Shown: in pieces, positions 25,890 to 36,250 of the stretch
Numbering within the stretch: the first letter of the stretch is position 1
Layout: the number at the start of each line of letters is the position of its first letter
Program-made: the position numbers and the translations under genes
Notes under the pieces: generated by a model
What the model was told of the DNA's origin: nothing
Database searches by the model: none
What the model saw: only the letters and a program-made list of their open reading frames with translations
DNA from: Davidsoniella eucalypti
Lineage: Eukaryota; Ascomycota; Sordariomycetes; Microascales; Ceratocystidaceae
NCBI GenBank assembly: GCA_004009845.1
Contig: RMBW01000114.1
Coordinates: 29,215 to 93,214, forward strand
DNA: 64,000 nt
Reading direction: 5' to 3'

Positions 25890-26732
25890 ATGAACTCAAA
25901 CTTTCTTCATGAACTGGAAGAGCTCCAAAACCAGCCTCTTTCCATCTTAAAGCTTAGTGAGCCCATCACTACAGCTGCTGAATCTACCTCGTCGCATCGA
26001 CGATCCGACGCGTCTATAGCTTCCATATCAGACGCCACAACTCCGTCTAGTCTAGAGGCTGATCTGGCGCACTATCGCGAGCTTTTCTCCAAGCTACGAT
26101 TTTCCTATGTTGAGCAAGTCACCAAAGAGAAGTTCATTCGTGCCATCGTAGGCGATCCACCACTCATAGTCACGCCTCTCGAGAATGTTGCGCTGGAGAG
26201 GGAAAACCTCGCAGCCAAAGCGAAGCTCAAAACCCTAAAACTCGAGGTCACGGATCTCGTCGCAGAGCTCGATCGTCGTGCCCGAGATCTCAGTCGCCGT
26301 ACCGCTGCGGTACAAGTAGACACGACAAAACTTAAAGATCTACCGCGCGAAATCGAGCGCATCGAAGAGAGCCTGACAAACCTTCGCTCGGAGCGCGCCG
26401 GGCTTGCGCGTCAGGCTAATGGAAATCCAGATCTAGCACTTCCTCTCGGCAAGACTATGGATCTTGTGGAGGAGCGCAAGGCGCAAATGGGCGCCCTGGA
26501 CCGTGAATTGGACCAGTTGAGGGCGCGGGTGCCGCGTAAGAAAAAGGAACTGGAGAGGTTGAAGACGGAGTTGGCCCCTTTGGAGGCTAAGCAAGCGACC
26601 TCGACGACTGCTGCTAAAGAGGCGAGAAAACGGAAGGAGGCGGCGCTGGGTGGTGTGGAAGATGACCTGGAGGAGAGGGGTCGCTGGTTTAGGGCGAGCG
26701 AGGCCGTGTTGACACAATTGCTAGAAGGTTGA
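25890..26732 (+). CDS. sos7: Kinetochore protein Sos7
   Basis: An intronless 280-aa frame with ATG at 25890. The N-terminal ~70 residues are Ser-rich. From residue ~55 comes the family signature: HYRELFSKLRFSYVEQVTKE followed by KFIRAI, then PPLIVTP and a leucine/glutamate-rich coiled coil running to residue ~255 (ALERENLAAKAKLK, VTDLVAELDRRARDLSRR). Length and order match fungal Sos7, the kinetochore partner of Spc7/KNL1 identified in fission yeast. It is likely nuclear, at centromeres, stabilising Spc7 in the outer kinetochore. The assignment rests on the EKFIRAI block plus coiled coil, not on a database search. Confidence 0.85.
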   Translation: MNSNFLHELEELQNQPLSILKLSEPITTAAESTSSHRRSDASIASISDATTPSSLEADLAHYRELFSKLRFSYVEQVTKEKFIRAIVGDPPLIVTPLENVALERENLAAKAKLKTLKLEVTDLVAELDRRARDLSRRTAAVQVDTTKLKDLPREIERIEESLTNLRSERAGLARQANGNPDLALPLGKTMDLVEERKAQMGALDRELDQLRARVPRKKKELERLKTELAPLEAKQATSTTAAKEARKRKEAALGGVEDDLEERGRWFRASEAVLTQLLEG

Positions 26733-26763
26733 TTTGAAACAGGCTTGATTGGCAACCTATTTT

Positions 26764-26982
26764 TGACTTTATGATACCACACGGCGGTTTGATGGAAAAA
26801 GGGATAATGATTTGATGATCGAGCAGCCCGGCCTTATCTCTTTTTTTATTTTTTATTTTTATTTTTTTAATTCATTTATCTTATGGAGCTATAGAGCTAT
26901 GAAGATTGACTTTATGATACCACACGGCGAGGTTTGATGGAAAAAGGGAGAATGATTTGATGATCGAGCAGCCGGCCTTATC
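26764..26982. repeat. ~75-bp direct repeat flanking a micro-retroelement
   Basis: 26764-26838 and 26907-26982 both run from GACTTTATGATACCACACGG through AATGATTTGATGATCGAGCA to GGCCTTATC. They differ at only about four positions. The micro-element lies exactly between them. Confidence 0.9.
26840..26906 (-). mobile_element. Micro-retroelement copy 2
   Basis: Minus-strand orientation: a long interrupted T tract (26840-26869), then AATTCATTTATC, TTATGGAGCTATAGAGCTAT and GAAGAT. It is flanked by ~75-bp direct repeats instead of the 12-14-bp duplications seen elsewhere, in the 3' flank of sos7. Confidence 0.85.
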
Positions 26983-26983
26983 A

Positions 26984-27057
26984 GCACGGCGTCGAATCTT
27001 CATAGCTCTATAGCTCCATAAGATAAATGAATTAAAAAAAAAAAAGCACGGCGTCGA
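26984..27057 (+). mobile_element. Micro-retroelement copy 3 with target-site duplication
   Basis: The element is 26996-27045: ATCTTCATAGCTCTATAGCT to GATAAATGAATT and an A12 run. It is flanked by GCACGGCGTCGA at 26984-26995 and 27046-27057. Confidence 0.9.
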
Positions 27058-27124
27058 ATCTTCATAGCTCTATAGCTCCATAAGATACATGAATTAAAAA
27101 AAAAAAAAAAAAGCACGGCGTTGA
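27046..27124 (+). mobile_element. Micro-retroelement copy 4, same target as copy 3
   Basis: The element is 27058-27112, same 5' end, GATACATGAATT (one substitution) and an A17 run. The left duplication is shared with copy 3 (27046-27057); the right one is GCACGGCGTTGA at 27113-27124, with one change. Confidence 0.9.
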
Positions 27125-27243
27125 TAATAAAATAAGACGGTAATTAGAATTATTGTTGCTACTGTGAATAACTTGAAGAAACATGTTGAAAAGAATCCAC
27201 CAATCCCCCGATCGCGAGACTGCTTCCCTCTAACGACTCGAAA

Positions 27244-29489
27244 TCAGAACATCTCCATGATATTCCTCCGTACAGTCCACAAACGCGCCCGCTTGCCGTA
27301 GATGTACATCGGTACAGATAGAGCCATAACAAAGAGTTGGATAACGCCGATCCAAATGAATACACTCTTGGGCCCTTCTGAATTGAGCCAGTGCGTCACA
27401 AACAGACTGAACACCAGACCGTGGAAGATGTTTTTGCTGAAGTTGAGGGTCACCAATGCCTCGCCGGCGTATTGACGGTACGAGTCGACCGTATAAGTGA
27501 TGGACGTCGTCGAGCCCATGGCGCATCCGAACGAAATAATACCGAAGAATATCGTGGGCACCATGTAGTTGTCCCGCTCGTCGGCTGCCCAGCCAAAGGC
27601 CATCAAGCCCATAACAGTCGTGATAGTGACAGGAATAGCCATTACTAAGCGGAACTCGGGCTCGTACAAGCCACCGTTGCGACGAGCCATGGCCTTCACA
27701 ATGATATCACTGACATGTCCGGCTACAGCACTGCCCAGGACGCCTCCAATGAATGGGGAGATGTAGACTAGTCCAGTCTGCAATGCGTTGAAGTTGTAGT
27801 ACGCCGAAGATCTGTATATCATCGATAGTGATTCAGATATAACAATCAACCAGCCAATCGAGCACGAGTATACAATCGAGGACCAAGCGACTGCAGGATA
27901 GCTGTAGAGCAAAAAGGGCCGGATAGCAACCTTCCACCACTTGTCTTTGCACAAGCGACCGTTCCACAGCTTCAGTTGCTTGACAAAGGGCAGTGGAGGC
28001 TGTTGGCGCAGCGTGTTGGTGTATGTTTCTGGAAGCATGGAAAGGGACTCAACATCGTATGAGGGGGTCCGAATATACACAGGCCGTTCAACGGAGGCAC
28101 GAGTCTGAGATGTGGCATTGGCAGGCTGTGCGGGAGATTGACTTGAGCTTGCCGGGTCAGAACCATTGGTAGCCACGCCCTCGATAGGCGCAAATCCAAC
28201 GTGTAGGTTCTTGTGAGCCGGACTACTGGGTGACTGGGGAACATCCTTCGAGTCCTCTACAAATGTGTTCGTGGTCGGTTTCTCCGAGTTGATATCGGCC
28301 GATTCACCGTGTCCCGTGTGATTCTTATGTATAGAAAACTGAGACGTCAATCTGCGCACGAGGTTTGGCCGGGCTGGTGCCTTTTTGACCCTAGGCATCG
28401 GCGTACGGTCCCAGAACGTCTCTGGCGTGAAGAAGAACACCAGGACGGCAGCCAGGGCCACTACCATGGATACGATCCAGAACACCCAACGCCAGCTAAG
28501 CGACTGGATGATAGCAGCACTGACTAGGGGGATCAGGTTCTTTCCGCCGAGAAGCAGCAGCGTGTAGATGCCGATGCGGAATGCGCGCTCGTGGAGGAAG
28601 AAGATCTCGGCAATGGTGGCCGACGGAAGACACTCGACGGGACTGATGGCTATGCCTTGGAAGATGCGAGCCAGGACCAAAGAAGTGAAGTTGGGCGAGA
28701 GAGCGGCCCAAACACAGGCAATGATGAAGAGAAAGGTGCTGGAAATGTAGACTGGCCGCTTGCCATAGAGGATTGCAGTTGGAGAGGCAATGCAAGATCC
28801 GATACCTAGACCCATCATGAAGAGTCCCGTAGTCAGTGAGACCGACTCTATGGACACATCGTAGTCTTCGGAGATGTCGTTGAACCCAGCAGCCAGCAAG
28901 GGCGTGATTCCGCCGCCAATCATGCAGTAGAAGCCCAGCGAAAGCAGGGCCATATTGCGTCTCCACGCTGGCCAGTTGAGCGGATCGTTCTTGCTTTCCT
29001 CGGGCTGGGGACTCAAGATGATGCCGTCCTCTGTGCGCTTTGGGTTGCTACTGTCGCTGGGTTCCGCGGCGCTTGATTCGGAGGGCGGCGCCGGGCTCTG
29101 AACCCGTGCCGACGACGACTGAGGCCGAGATACGGGCTGCGAAACATCGTGACGAACAATTGGGATGCCGGTAGGCAGCGACGACTGCGAGTTGCGGACT
29201 CTGATATCCGAAAGACCCAGTGGCTTGTTACGGTCGTGGGAAAGTAAGAGAACGGAGCCTGTGGTTTCTTCGTCAGTCGCTTGGGCCGCACAGTCGTTGA
29301 GATATCGAACTTACCAGGGACCTCGATAGTGTCGGGAGGGTTTAAGATCCCCAACGTCCACAGCGACTTTTTCTCGCTGTCTTCGGCACCCTCGCTCTTC
29401 CTGGCAGAAAAAAGGCGCTTCCACGGAGACGCGCGAGGTTCTGCGGGAGAAGAAGACGTAGACGCCGCCGTCGTCGCGTCAGAAGCCAT
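27244..29489 (-). CDS. MFS transporter, DHA1-like
   Basis: Two exons (29489-29315 and 29258-27244, 56-bp intron, phase 1) give 729 aa. The cytosolic N-terminus (~185 residues) is Ser/Pro-rich and ends with DPLNWPAWRRN, the usual entry to helix 1. The first six helices include GLGIGSCIASPTAILYGKRP (motif A-like YGKRPVY) and LVLARIFQGIAISPVECLPS. A ~150-residue cytoplasmic loop follows, with TPETFWDRTP and a Ser-rich insert, then six more helices to a short RNIMEMF end. It is a plasma-membrane drug/proton or polyamine-type antiporter by family; the substrate cannot be read from sequence. The PVECLPSATIAEIFFLHERA motif resembles Hol1-type MFS proteins. Confidence 0.9.
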
Positions 29490-29934
29490 CACGGAGCGGC
29501 CTGTGTCCTGAGAGGAGCGAGAGATAAAGGGAGAAGAGAAAAGAGTATGCGCCAAGCCAAAATGTCAAGATCGGGCAGCAAAACGGGACGACAATCCTGA
29601 TCTGATCGAGAGTGGGATTCAACGGCTGCCTTATATGGTCGAGTCGGTTCGATTATACGGCGGTAGGCAATTGGGCAAGCTGGGCTGGAATGTAGCAAGC
29701 AATCAGAACAAGATGTCTCGGAGGCGGCGAGGGATAGCGTATGTACATATAAATACTCGAAGATAGAGGAAAAGAACACAAAGCGCATGTTGGAGGCGCC
29801 TGCAGATTTCCAAAGGGCTTGTCTAAGGACTTGGATATACAGCTAAAAACGACAATTGGACTATCGATTGGACTACCGATTGCACTACCGCTAAACCATG
29901 GCCCATGTAACAAAAACAAGCATGTGAATCTGGA

Positions 29935-30237
29935 TTAAGAACAGATCGAACACGATGATCTCATTCTGCAGTCGAAGCCTGCCGGGATTGTAGTAGCTGC
30001 GGCGGATAGGCTGGTGGATGACGATCTAGGCTCAAGGCCACTTACACACAATATCTCGAGACTCGAAGCGCAAGAATAGCAACAAAGATGACGAACTGCC
30101 AATTTTGGTTGTTTGCTTTGATGATTTAGAGCATCGGCATCCTTTTTTGTCCCTGCGCCTTTAAGAATACTCAAAGCGTCATCGCACGCAGGGTCCAGTA
30201 ATAGCTCATCAAGGCTCATCAAGGGTCCTGTCGTCAT
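29935..30237 (-). CDS. Hypothetical small protein (100 aa)
   Basis: ATG at 30237, intact to 29935: MTTGPLMSLDELLLDPACDD, then a Cys-rich middle (CCYSCASSLEILC). A GTGTAAGT in the frame could be a splice donor, so the C-terminus is uncertain. No family recognised and no homology evidence; it may be a chance frame. Confidence 0.25.
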   Translation of the reverse strand: MTTGPLMSLDELLLDPACDDALSILKGAGTKKDADALNHQSKQPKLAVRHLCCYSCASSLEILCVSGLEPRSSSTSLSAAATTIPAGFDCRMRSSCSICS

Positions 30238-31755
30238 CTTCAGCCGTACTCCAACAGCATCGAAGCCTGTTAGCGCTTCTCTTTTCCACTAGTGCATCTC
30301 TCCTAATCTGATTGTTATACGCACAAAGACTGTCCGGAAGAAATCACACACCATTACAGAAGCCACACGACCGTCACCACCCAGTATATATGCCAAACCC
30401 AGCCAACAGAACTGCTTACAATCATGCTCACGTCATGTTGGCCGCCCACCACTCCATATGGCGGCTCGCGGGGTTTGAATCTCTTGGTTTCTTATATGTA
30501 CATCCCTTTATAGACTTGTTCTAGTCGGCTGTCTCGGTAGTGCCAGCCCCTCAGCATATGTACCCCGATTACGAGGCCCAGACAGATCTCAAGTTGCTAA
30601 AATCGCGACAAGTAAGCCCACGATGTCTGTGCTGTGCTCCCATCCCCGGCTGCACTGCGATTAATTGCCTTGACACATATGTATCTGTATATCTGTACAT
30701 GATATGATATAAGCGCTGGTCATGGTGAGGGGTACCACTACTATCAAAGTGATACTACGACCTTGGATGCAAATACAGGGATGCCAACCTAGTCTACTTG
30801 ATGTACAGATATAACTATACCTAGGCTGCTCTGGACTACTCGTGCGAAGAGCCCGCCTCGGCCTTTGTAGTTGTGTATATCACCGAGTGTCTGTTTTTAC
30901 AAATATCATATGTGTACGTTGTGTTTATTCATACTTTTTTCATATACACCCTGAATCACACATCTATCTAGACACAAAAACATGTACTTACGCAGCTGTC
31001 TCCTGACGTCTCATTCCATACTTCAAGTACGGACCTCCATTCAAAGACACAGTCGCAATGCAAACACAGGCTTCTCCGCAAGACATCGCCTCAATACTCC
31101 TCAATACTACATGCGTAAATGGTTGCTGTCTCAATAAAGGCCTGTCTTTCTTTGGAGGCTTTCAAGGCTTTCTCAGCGTCTCGTTCGGCAATTAGCTGTC
31201 ATACCCAGCATTAAAGTTATTGAAGATCTGTCCCCCCCAAGAAAATGAATATAATTGGCTTAGACAAAAACGTGCAAGCCTATACAAGCAATACTTTATA
31301 TACTATAGGCTTTAGATCCTGAGCTAGGTATAGCCTATGCAAAACCCATCTTAGCCCTCTTCCAATCTTCCATCAGCAGGCTATCATCTTACTACCAGCA
31401 TCGAATATATCACATACAGACATTGGTTGATACAGTGTTCAATACAGTCATAGTACTGAGTACATGTTGAGAACAGAGAATTACAAGAGACCGATCTGCG
31501 CCCTGATCCTACGAAACCCAACCGCTGTACTCTGTACATATATATTAGACTACTATTAGAAGATGGTGCGCAAATATATTCCTTTCTTTCACGCCGATTG
31601 CCTAGTTGTCTACAAAGTTCCTCTAGATACCCCAAGCGGCATCCCTTCATCGTCCAAGGATTCGTAGCAGCAACGAGCGTTGCAGTACCACATTCCTCCT
31701 TATCGCTTCCCCGCCCATCACCTCAAGGGACATGCGCACGGTGTCTATCTACTAA
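30238..31755. other. Intergenic, no gene seen
   Basis: About 1.5 kb of AT-rich DNA with only short frames and no obvious repeat. It separates the MFS region from LINE debris. Confidence 0.5.
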
Positions 31756-31759
31756 CTAC

Positions 31760-32216
31760 TTGTAATGTTCTTCTACAGTTTTTTGGTGAATACTCTCGCC
31801 TCTCCGTGTCGTCTCTGATGGCCGCCTGTTCATAGAACCATTCCTTAAAATTTGCCTGTGTTTGTTCCCTGAACCACCTGTAAGCTCCTGCTATAGACAC
31901 GGAGTGTTCCAGAGTGCTTTGGCCGAGCCTTTTGCTAGTGCATCGGCTCTCTCATTACCGCCGATTCCCTTGTGTCCGGGGGTCCAGAGACAACCTTTCT
32001 GCCAGTTTAGCAAGGTTAGCGCTGCTTGTCTTCTCCACTGCTTCCACCACGCGAAATTTGTTCTTGCTTTCTGTGTTTTCTGTTTTGCTTTTTTTAGTTT
32101 GGACCTCTATTAGGAGGGTTTCTTCGAGGGCCATTAGAGTCTCTCGACGTCTAACGATCCACCGGGGTTGAATCTACTGATCTACGTAAAGATTGTAAAA
32201 TGATAAATAAATAAAT
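31760..32216. mobile_element. Composite LINE remnant with inverted halves
   Basis: 31790-31995 is the minus-strand RNase H region of a LINE: it matches the complement of 55617-55740, including the GNERADALAK coding segment. 31995-32216 matches the plus-strand 3'-end fragment at 11635-11848 and ends in TGTAAAATGATAAATAAATAAAT. The two halves are therefore in opposite orientation. Twin-primed 5' inversion or nested insertion would both explain this. Confidence 0.65.
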
Positions 32217-32466
32217 AGTCCTAACTAGTATCGCCAATGCTAGCAATGAAGCAAAACTTGATGTTTACTTTCTTTTTTCTAGAATGAACATATACAAAAA
32301 GCTACAATATAACAGCTGAAAACAACCATAATAACTGCATAGCTATAAATTAGCATCTAATGACTGGTTATGAACAGCATTTGAGAATATAATCAACCAT
32401 AAAGATATATTTACTAGGAAATTCAAGAACACCACAACAGCTATTCAAAACTAAGTACAAAGCAGG

Positions 32467-33207
32467 TTAGAAGCCAACTTCCAATTGTTGATGCCACCTT
32501 CCTAGATCTACCTTCTTGGGGTGAGCAACAGAACCAAACACACCCTTTCTCTTGGTGGCTGTTGAGGGCCCAACATAGCTAGCCCTCTCAAAATCAATAA
32601 CCATCAAGTCATCACATTCCTCATTATAGAGTAGATTCTGTAGTCTGATATCCCCATGACTGACACCCAACTCTTGAAGTTTCGCAAGTTGCCGGTCAAT
32701 GTTCCACCCATCAAGCCTACAAAGCCACTTGCCCCCATATGACAACAAAAGCATATGGTTGTTGATCCTGAAATCAACACAGAGATTTTGCTCCATAGCA
32801 ACACCACCAAGACAAACGGGGACAACACTTCCTTGTACATCAACTAGGTGGTTGTACATGGTAGCCTCATGATGAAGCAAGCCAACATCATGTTCCTCCA
32901 CTGCCTTTCCTACCAAGGTATACCCAAATAGGTGAGCAGTAACCTTGACCAAGCAACCAACAGCACCACGAAGATCCAAAACCTCACAGTCATTATCAAG
33001 GTTAGTATCAAGCTGGGCCTTGATAGTAGTCAAAAGCTGAGACTGATTGATGGGGTGATGCTGTGTATAATCAAACATGGAGGAATGAGAAGGGGAAATC
33101 AGTGATTTAGCTTGTAAGTGAAGCTTATAGTTAACACTTCTTATCGAGTTGTCGATTGAACTTGAGGCCAAGTAGACAAGCCTGAAGGAGCTTCTCAGCT
33201 CCGGCAC
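32467..33207 (-). pseudogene. 5'-truncated copy of the nuclease/kinase family: kinase module only
   Basis: The frame is open from before 33207 but has no upstream ATG. The first usable ATG (33078) gives 203 aa starting MFDYTQHHPINQSQ. Kinase landmarks are present: FGYTLVGKAVEEHDVG (catalytic Lys region), SHGDIRLQNLL (HxDxxxxN catalytic loop) and LMVIDFERAS (metal-binding DFE in place of DFG). The nuclease and coiled-coil parts found in the two longer copies are missing, and the sequence upstream of 33207 is unrelated. The kinase core is complete on inspection, so expression as a small kinase cannot be excluded. It is almost identical (by eye over 90%) to the kinase region at 59930-60340. Confidence 0.7.
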
Positions 33208-33465
33208 TCTATTGAGGTCAAGAATGTAGCCTAGGGGTGGGGCCGAGGGTAAGGGCCTCCGGGGAGTTTAGTCCAGATTATGGAATGGTCAGAGGTGGTG
33301 TCCAAATTATGAATAAATAAACAAATAAGGGTCCTCACTGGGTAAAAGGGAGTATTCTATCACATGTGGAAATATTAATAGTTGACAACCTTATTATGAT
33401 GCTATTAAAGTGTCTATGAAAACCCCCCAAAAAACTCAAAAAAACTTAAAAAAACAGGCCCTTCT

Positions 33466-36066
33466 TCACTCTACAGTCATTTGAGCTTGCATAGGAGAAT
33501 ACCTCTTAGTCTTTCGCTCGAAAACTACACTGGCATGGTCAAATTCTCTCTTTCTTGACGGAGGCCGTTCCTGAATCTTAGCCCTGTCGAAATCAATAAC
33601 CATGAGTTTCTTTGTTTGGGAATCAAAGAGAACATTCCTAGCCTCCAGATCTCCATGTTCAACCCCATAGTACCTGATTTGCTGGGCAATAGGCTTCAGA
33701 TATTCGTAGTGTTCATCCAGTCTTTTCACAGGTTCTCCAGCATAAGCCATCAAGAGAACATGTCTACAATCGTGGAGCTGAATCAACAGGCTCTGTTTGA
33801 TATCAATCTTCCCAAGACAGACTGGAATAGACTTTCCCTGGAGATACTTCAGTCTAGAGTAGACATCAATTTCATTCTGAAGCAACCCAAGAGACTCTGC
33901 TTCAATTGCTTTGCCAACCAGAGTGTATCCAAATGGATGTGCAGTGGCCTTGACTAGATTTCCAATAGCACCATGCCGTTTCAACACATCAAGGTCATTG
34001 TCGAGATTAGTGTCCATCTGAGTCTTGATAATCTTTAGGAGTTGAGCGACCCCAATAGCATGTTTATTCGAGGCAGTATCTGCGTTTGCCTTTCTGTGAA
34101 GTGAAACATTAGGACAATGTTCATCGAGACTCTGGCGATGCACAAGGCTATATAGGCATTGCTGTGTGCAGTATCTATTTTGTGGATGTCGTATAGGTAG
34201 AGAGCCGCTAGTTCCAGTAGTTTGATGATCTGATGTTGCTGAGCCAGGATTGTTGTTGGTACTACTACTAGTGCTGTTGTCGGGGATATCACTCTGAGAT
34301 TGATCTCCATAGCGGCCAGGCAGGTAGACAAGTCTGGATTTCCGTTCGGCCTGTGCTTGTTGGCTATCCATTGGCTGTTCGAGGGACAAAAGTGATATTG
34401 TCAAGATATGGGCAACTGGCGTCTGCTTGATAGAATCGATCTCTTCTTCAATGACCTTGGGATCTTGAGGACCATCTTGCACTGTACGGAGTGGTATGCT
34501 AGATATAGACTCTCGAGGAATAGAAAGATAGTAGGATAATATACTGGGATCATCTTTATCTACATGGAGAAAGACAAAGCATTCACCAGTTGTGATATAT
34601 CCATACTGAAGCCCAGAGTTTATCAGATAGTGAAAGATTTGGGTGATAGCATAGGCAGTAAACTGGCAGAACCTGTTGAATTTGCCCTCCTCAGTTTCCT
34701 CTTTGGTGGGGTTGATCTTTTTCCCCGCAACAAAGTCATAGAAGACAGATGGCTTGGCATTAGATAGATATACAAGAGCCCTCCGGAGAAATGCAGGGGG
34801 GATCTTATGGGCAGCCTTGTATTCCACAATAAACAGGTTCCTCTCCGGATCTTCAGAACCTTCAGGATTCTTATATCCTACCAGAGTACAATCAGCATCG
34901 AAGCGTCGGCTTTGCAATGATAGCTTGGCTGCAGGACTATCATTTGTAGAAGTATGTGATCTAGGTCGCTTTTTGCTGGACCTTCCGTGGGGTACAGGAC
35001 GCGTGGGAGGAGGCACAACATTGCCTGTTGCATCTGATGGGCTAGCATCTGGCAGGGTGTGGGTATCCGAGAGATCAGAATCTGATACGCCAATATTCGC
35101 AGGGCCGTCAGTTACGGAACAATGAGCTACCCGTATCCTTGTTGGTCGACTAGGCTGGGCCAAAGATCCGGTTGCCAATCGGGCAGCTGAATGATACCGT
35201 GAACTAGTACTGAAATCCACGTTTTTGATACCATCATATGCTGTTTTCGTGCCATCTTTTCTGTGTTGTAAAAAGATATTGATGACATTTTTCACATGAA
35301 GCTCGATAGCCAAATAGGAAAAAGAGACAACTTCGTTCTCACTTGACAGTTTCTTAGCCGAAGTTTCCTGGTTAGCTGCAACAAAAGAAATGCTTCTGAA
35401 AAGTTTTTGTTTGCCGAAGAAAGTAGAGAACTGAGTGAACTTTTGTTCATGAATGCTCTCAAAATTGGTCCAAGATTTCAAGAGACGTGGATATAGCCTG
35501 TTATGAACCAAAGTAGGCCCGCCAGTTGAATGGAGGTTTGTATTGGGCTCCAGTGTCAATGCTTGGTAGTTGAGTGAAAAAGTGTTGTAAAGAAGTGTTG
35601 GGAAGTCAGAAAGCACAATGAAATTTTGAGCAGCTTCTTTTTCCTGTCGTTCTTTCTCGGTGTGGGCTTCAGCTGCTTCTCTGGCGATTCGTTCTTCTTC
35701 AGCGCGTGCTTGGGCTTGTGCAAGATTTTTGGCGTTTTCTTCATTCTCGAGTCGTTCTTTCTCGGTGCGTGCTTCGGCTGCTTTGACGAGTTCTTCATTC
35801 TCGAGTCGTTCTTTCTCGGTGCGGGCTTCGGCTGCTTTGACTGCTTTGACGAGTTCTTCGGCGCGTGCTTCGGCTGCTTTGACTGCTTTGACGAGTTCTT
35901 CGGCGCGTGCTTCGGCTGCTTTGATGCTTTTGGCGTTTTCTTCGTCGTGCTGTTGCTTTTGTCTTTGGAGAGCTTCCGCAATAGCCCTGTCTAGATTACT
36001 TTGGCTCGGCATTGCTTCGGACTCAGGGGCCGATGATGCTTCCACTTCATCAATTTCATTACCCAT
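33466..36066 (-). CDS. Coiled coil - PD-(D/E)XK nuclease-like - protein kinase fusion (Crinkler-like conflict protein)
   Basis: A single-exon 866-aa frame; the ATG at 36066 gives MGNEIDEVEASSAPESEAMP. Residues ~15-145 are a Glu/Ala/Lys-rich coiled coil of 14-residue repeats (KAAEARAEELVKAV). Around residues 388-415 the frame shows an Asp (DADCTLVGY) followed by FIVEYKAAHK, the D...ExK pattern of PD-(D/E)XK nucleases, then the helical block ITQIFHYLINSGLQYGYITT. Residues ~665-860 are a eukaryotic-like kinase: GYTLVGKAIEAESLG (Lys near 720), VEHGDLEARNVLF (catalytic loop near 804) and LMVIDFDRAKI (near 824). Nuclease plus kinase fusions of this type occur among Crinkler-related proteins of fungi; the role in conflict or effector function is inference. 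The promoter and N-terminus are duplicated at 57.8-58.4 kb. Confidence 0.8.
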   Translation of the reverse strand: MGNEIDEVEASSAPESEAMPSQSNLDRAIAEALQRQKQQHDEENAKSIKAAEARAEELVKAVKAAEARAEELVKAVKAAEARTEKERLENEELVKAAEARTEKERLENEENAKNLAQAQARAEEERIAREAAEAHTEKERQEKEAAQNFIVLSDFPTLLYNTFSLNYQALTLEPNTNLHSTGGPTLVHNRLYPRLLKSWTNFESIHEQKFTQFSTFFGKQKLFRSISFVAANQETSAKKLSSENEVVSFSYLAIELHVKNVINIFLQHRKDGTKTAYDGIKNVDFSTSSRYHSAARLATGSLAQPSRPTRIRVAHCSVTDGPANIGVSDSDLSDTHTLPDASPSDATGNVVPPPTRPVPHGRSSKKRPRSHTSTNDSPAAKLSLQSRRFDADCTLVGYKNPEGSEDPERNLFIVEYKAAHKIPPAFLRRALVYLSNAKPSVFYDFVAGKKINPTKEETEEGKFNRFCQFTAYAITQIFHYLINSGLQYGYITTGECFVFLHVDKDDPSILSYYLSIPRESISSIPLRTVQDGPQDPKVIEEEIDSIKQTPVAHILTISLLSLEQPMDSQQAQAERKSRLVYLPGRYGDQSQSDIPDNSTSSSTNNNPGSATSDHQTTGTSGSLPIRHPQNRYCTQQCLYSLVHRQSLDEHCPNVSLHRKANADTASNKHAIGVAQLLKIIKTQMDTNLDNDLDVLKRHGAIGNLVKATAHPFGYTLVGKAIEAESLGLLQNEIDVYSRLKYLQGKSIPVCLGKIDIKQSLLIQLHDCRHVLLMAYAGEPVKRLDEHYEYLKPIAQQIRYYGVEHGDLEARNVLFDSQTKKLMVIDFDRAKIQERPPSRKREFDHASVVFERKTKRYSPMQAQMTVE

Positions 36067-36250
36067 GATTGGCAAATCGATGTGTGAGTAGAGAAAGGGA
36101 AGAATAGATGATATGTAGTTGTAGAAGTATTGTGGAATGATAGATAGGGAGAAATCAAGATCAAGTAATCAGAAGTGAAAGGTGTGGTTGATTGTTGTTG
36201 TTATTATTGTCCTTAGGTGACAAGGTTAGGCAGCCACCATGGTGTTTGTG
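36067..36250 (-). promoter_or_regulatory. Promoter/leader of the nuclease-kinase gene, duplicated at 57.79-57.97 kb
   Basis: The complement runs from CCATGGTGGCTGCCTAACCT to the ATG and is about 96% identical to 57790-57969, including a pyrimidine-rich leader (CTTCCCTTTCTCTACTCACA). Similarity ends just upstream, near 36250. Confidence 0.75.

Noticed and set aside
26840..27112. Micro-elements as MITEs (DNA transposons)
   Set aside because: No terminal inverted repeats of normal kind at both ends; A tails of varying length and 12-14-bp duplications fit target-primed reverse transcription better.
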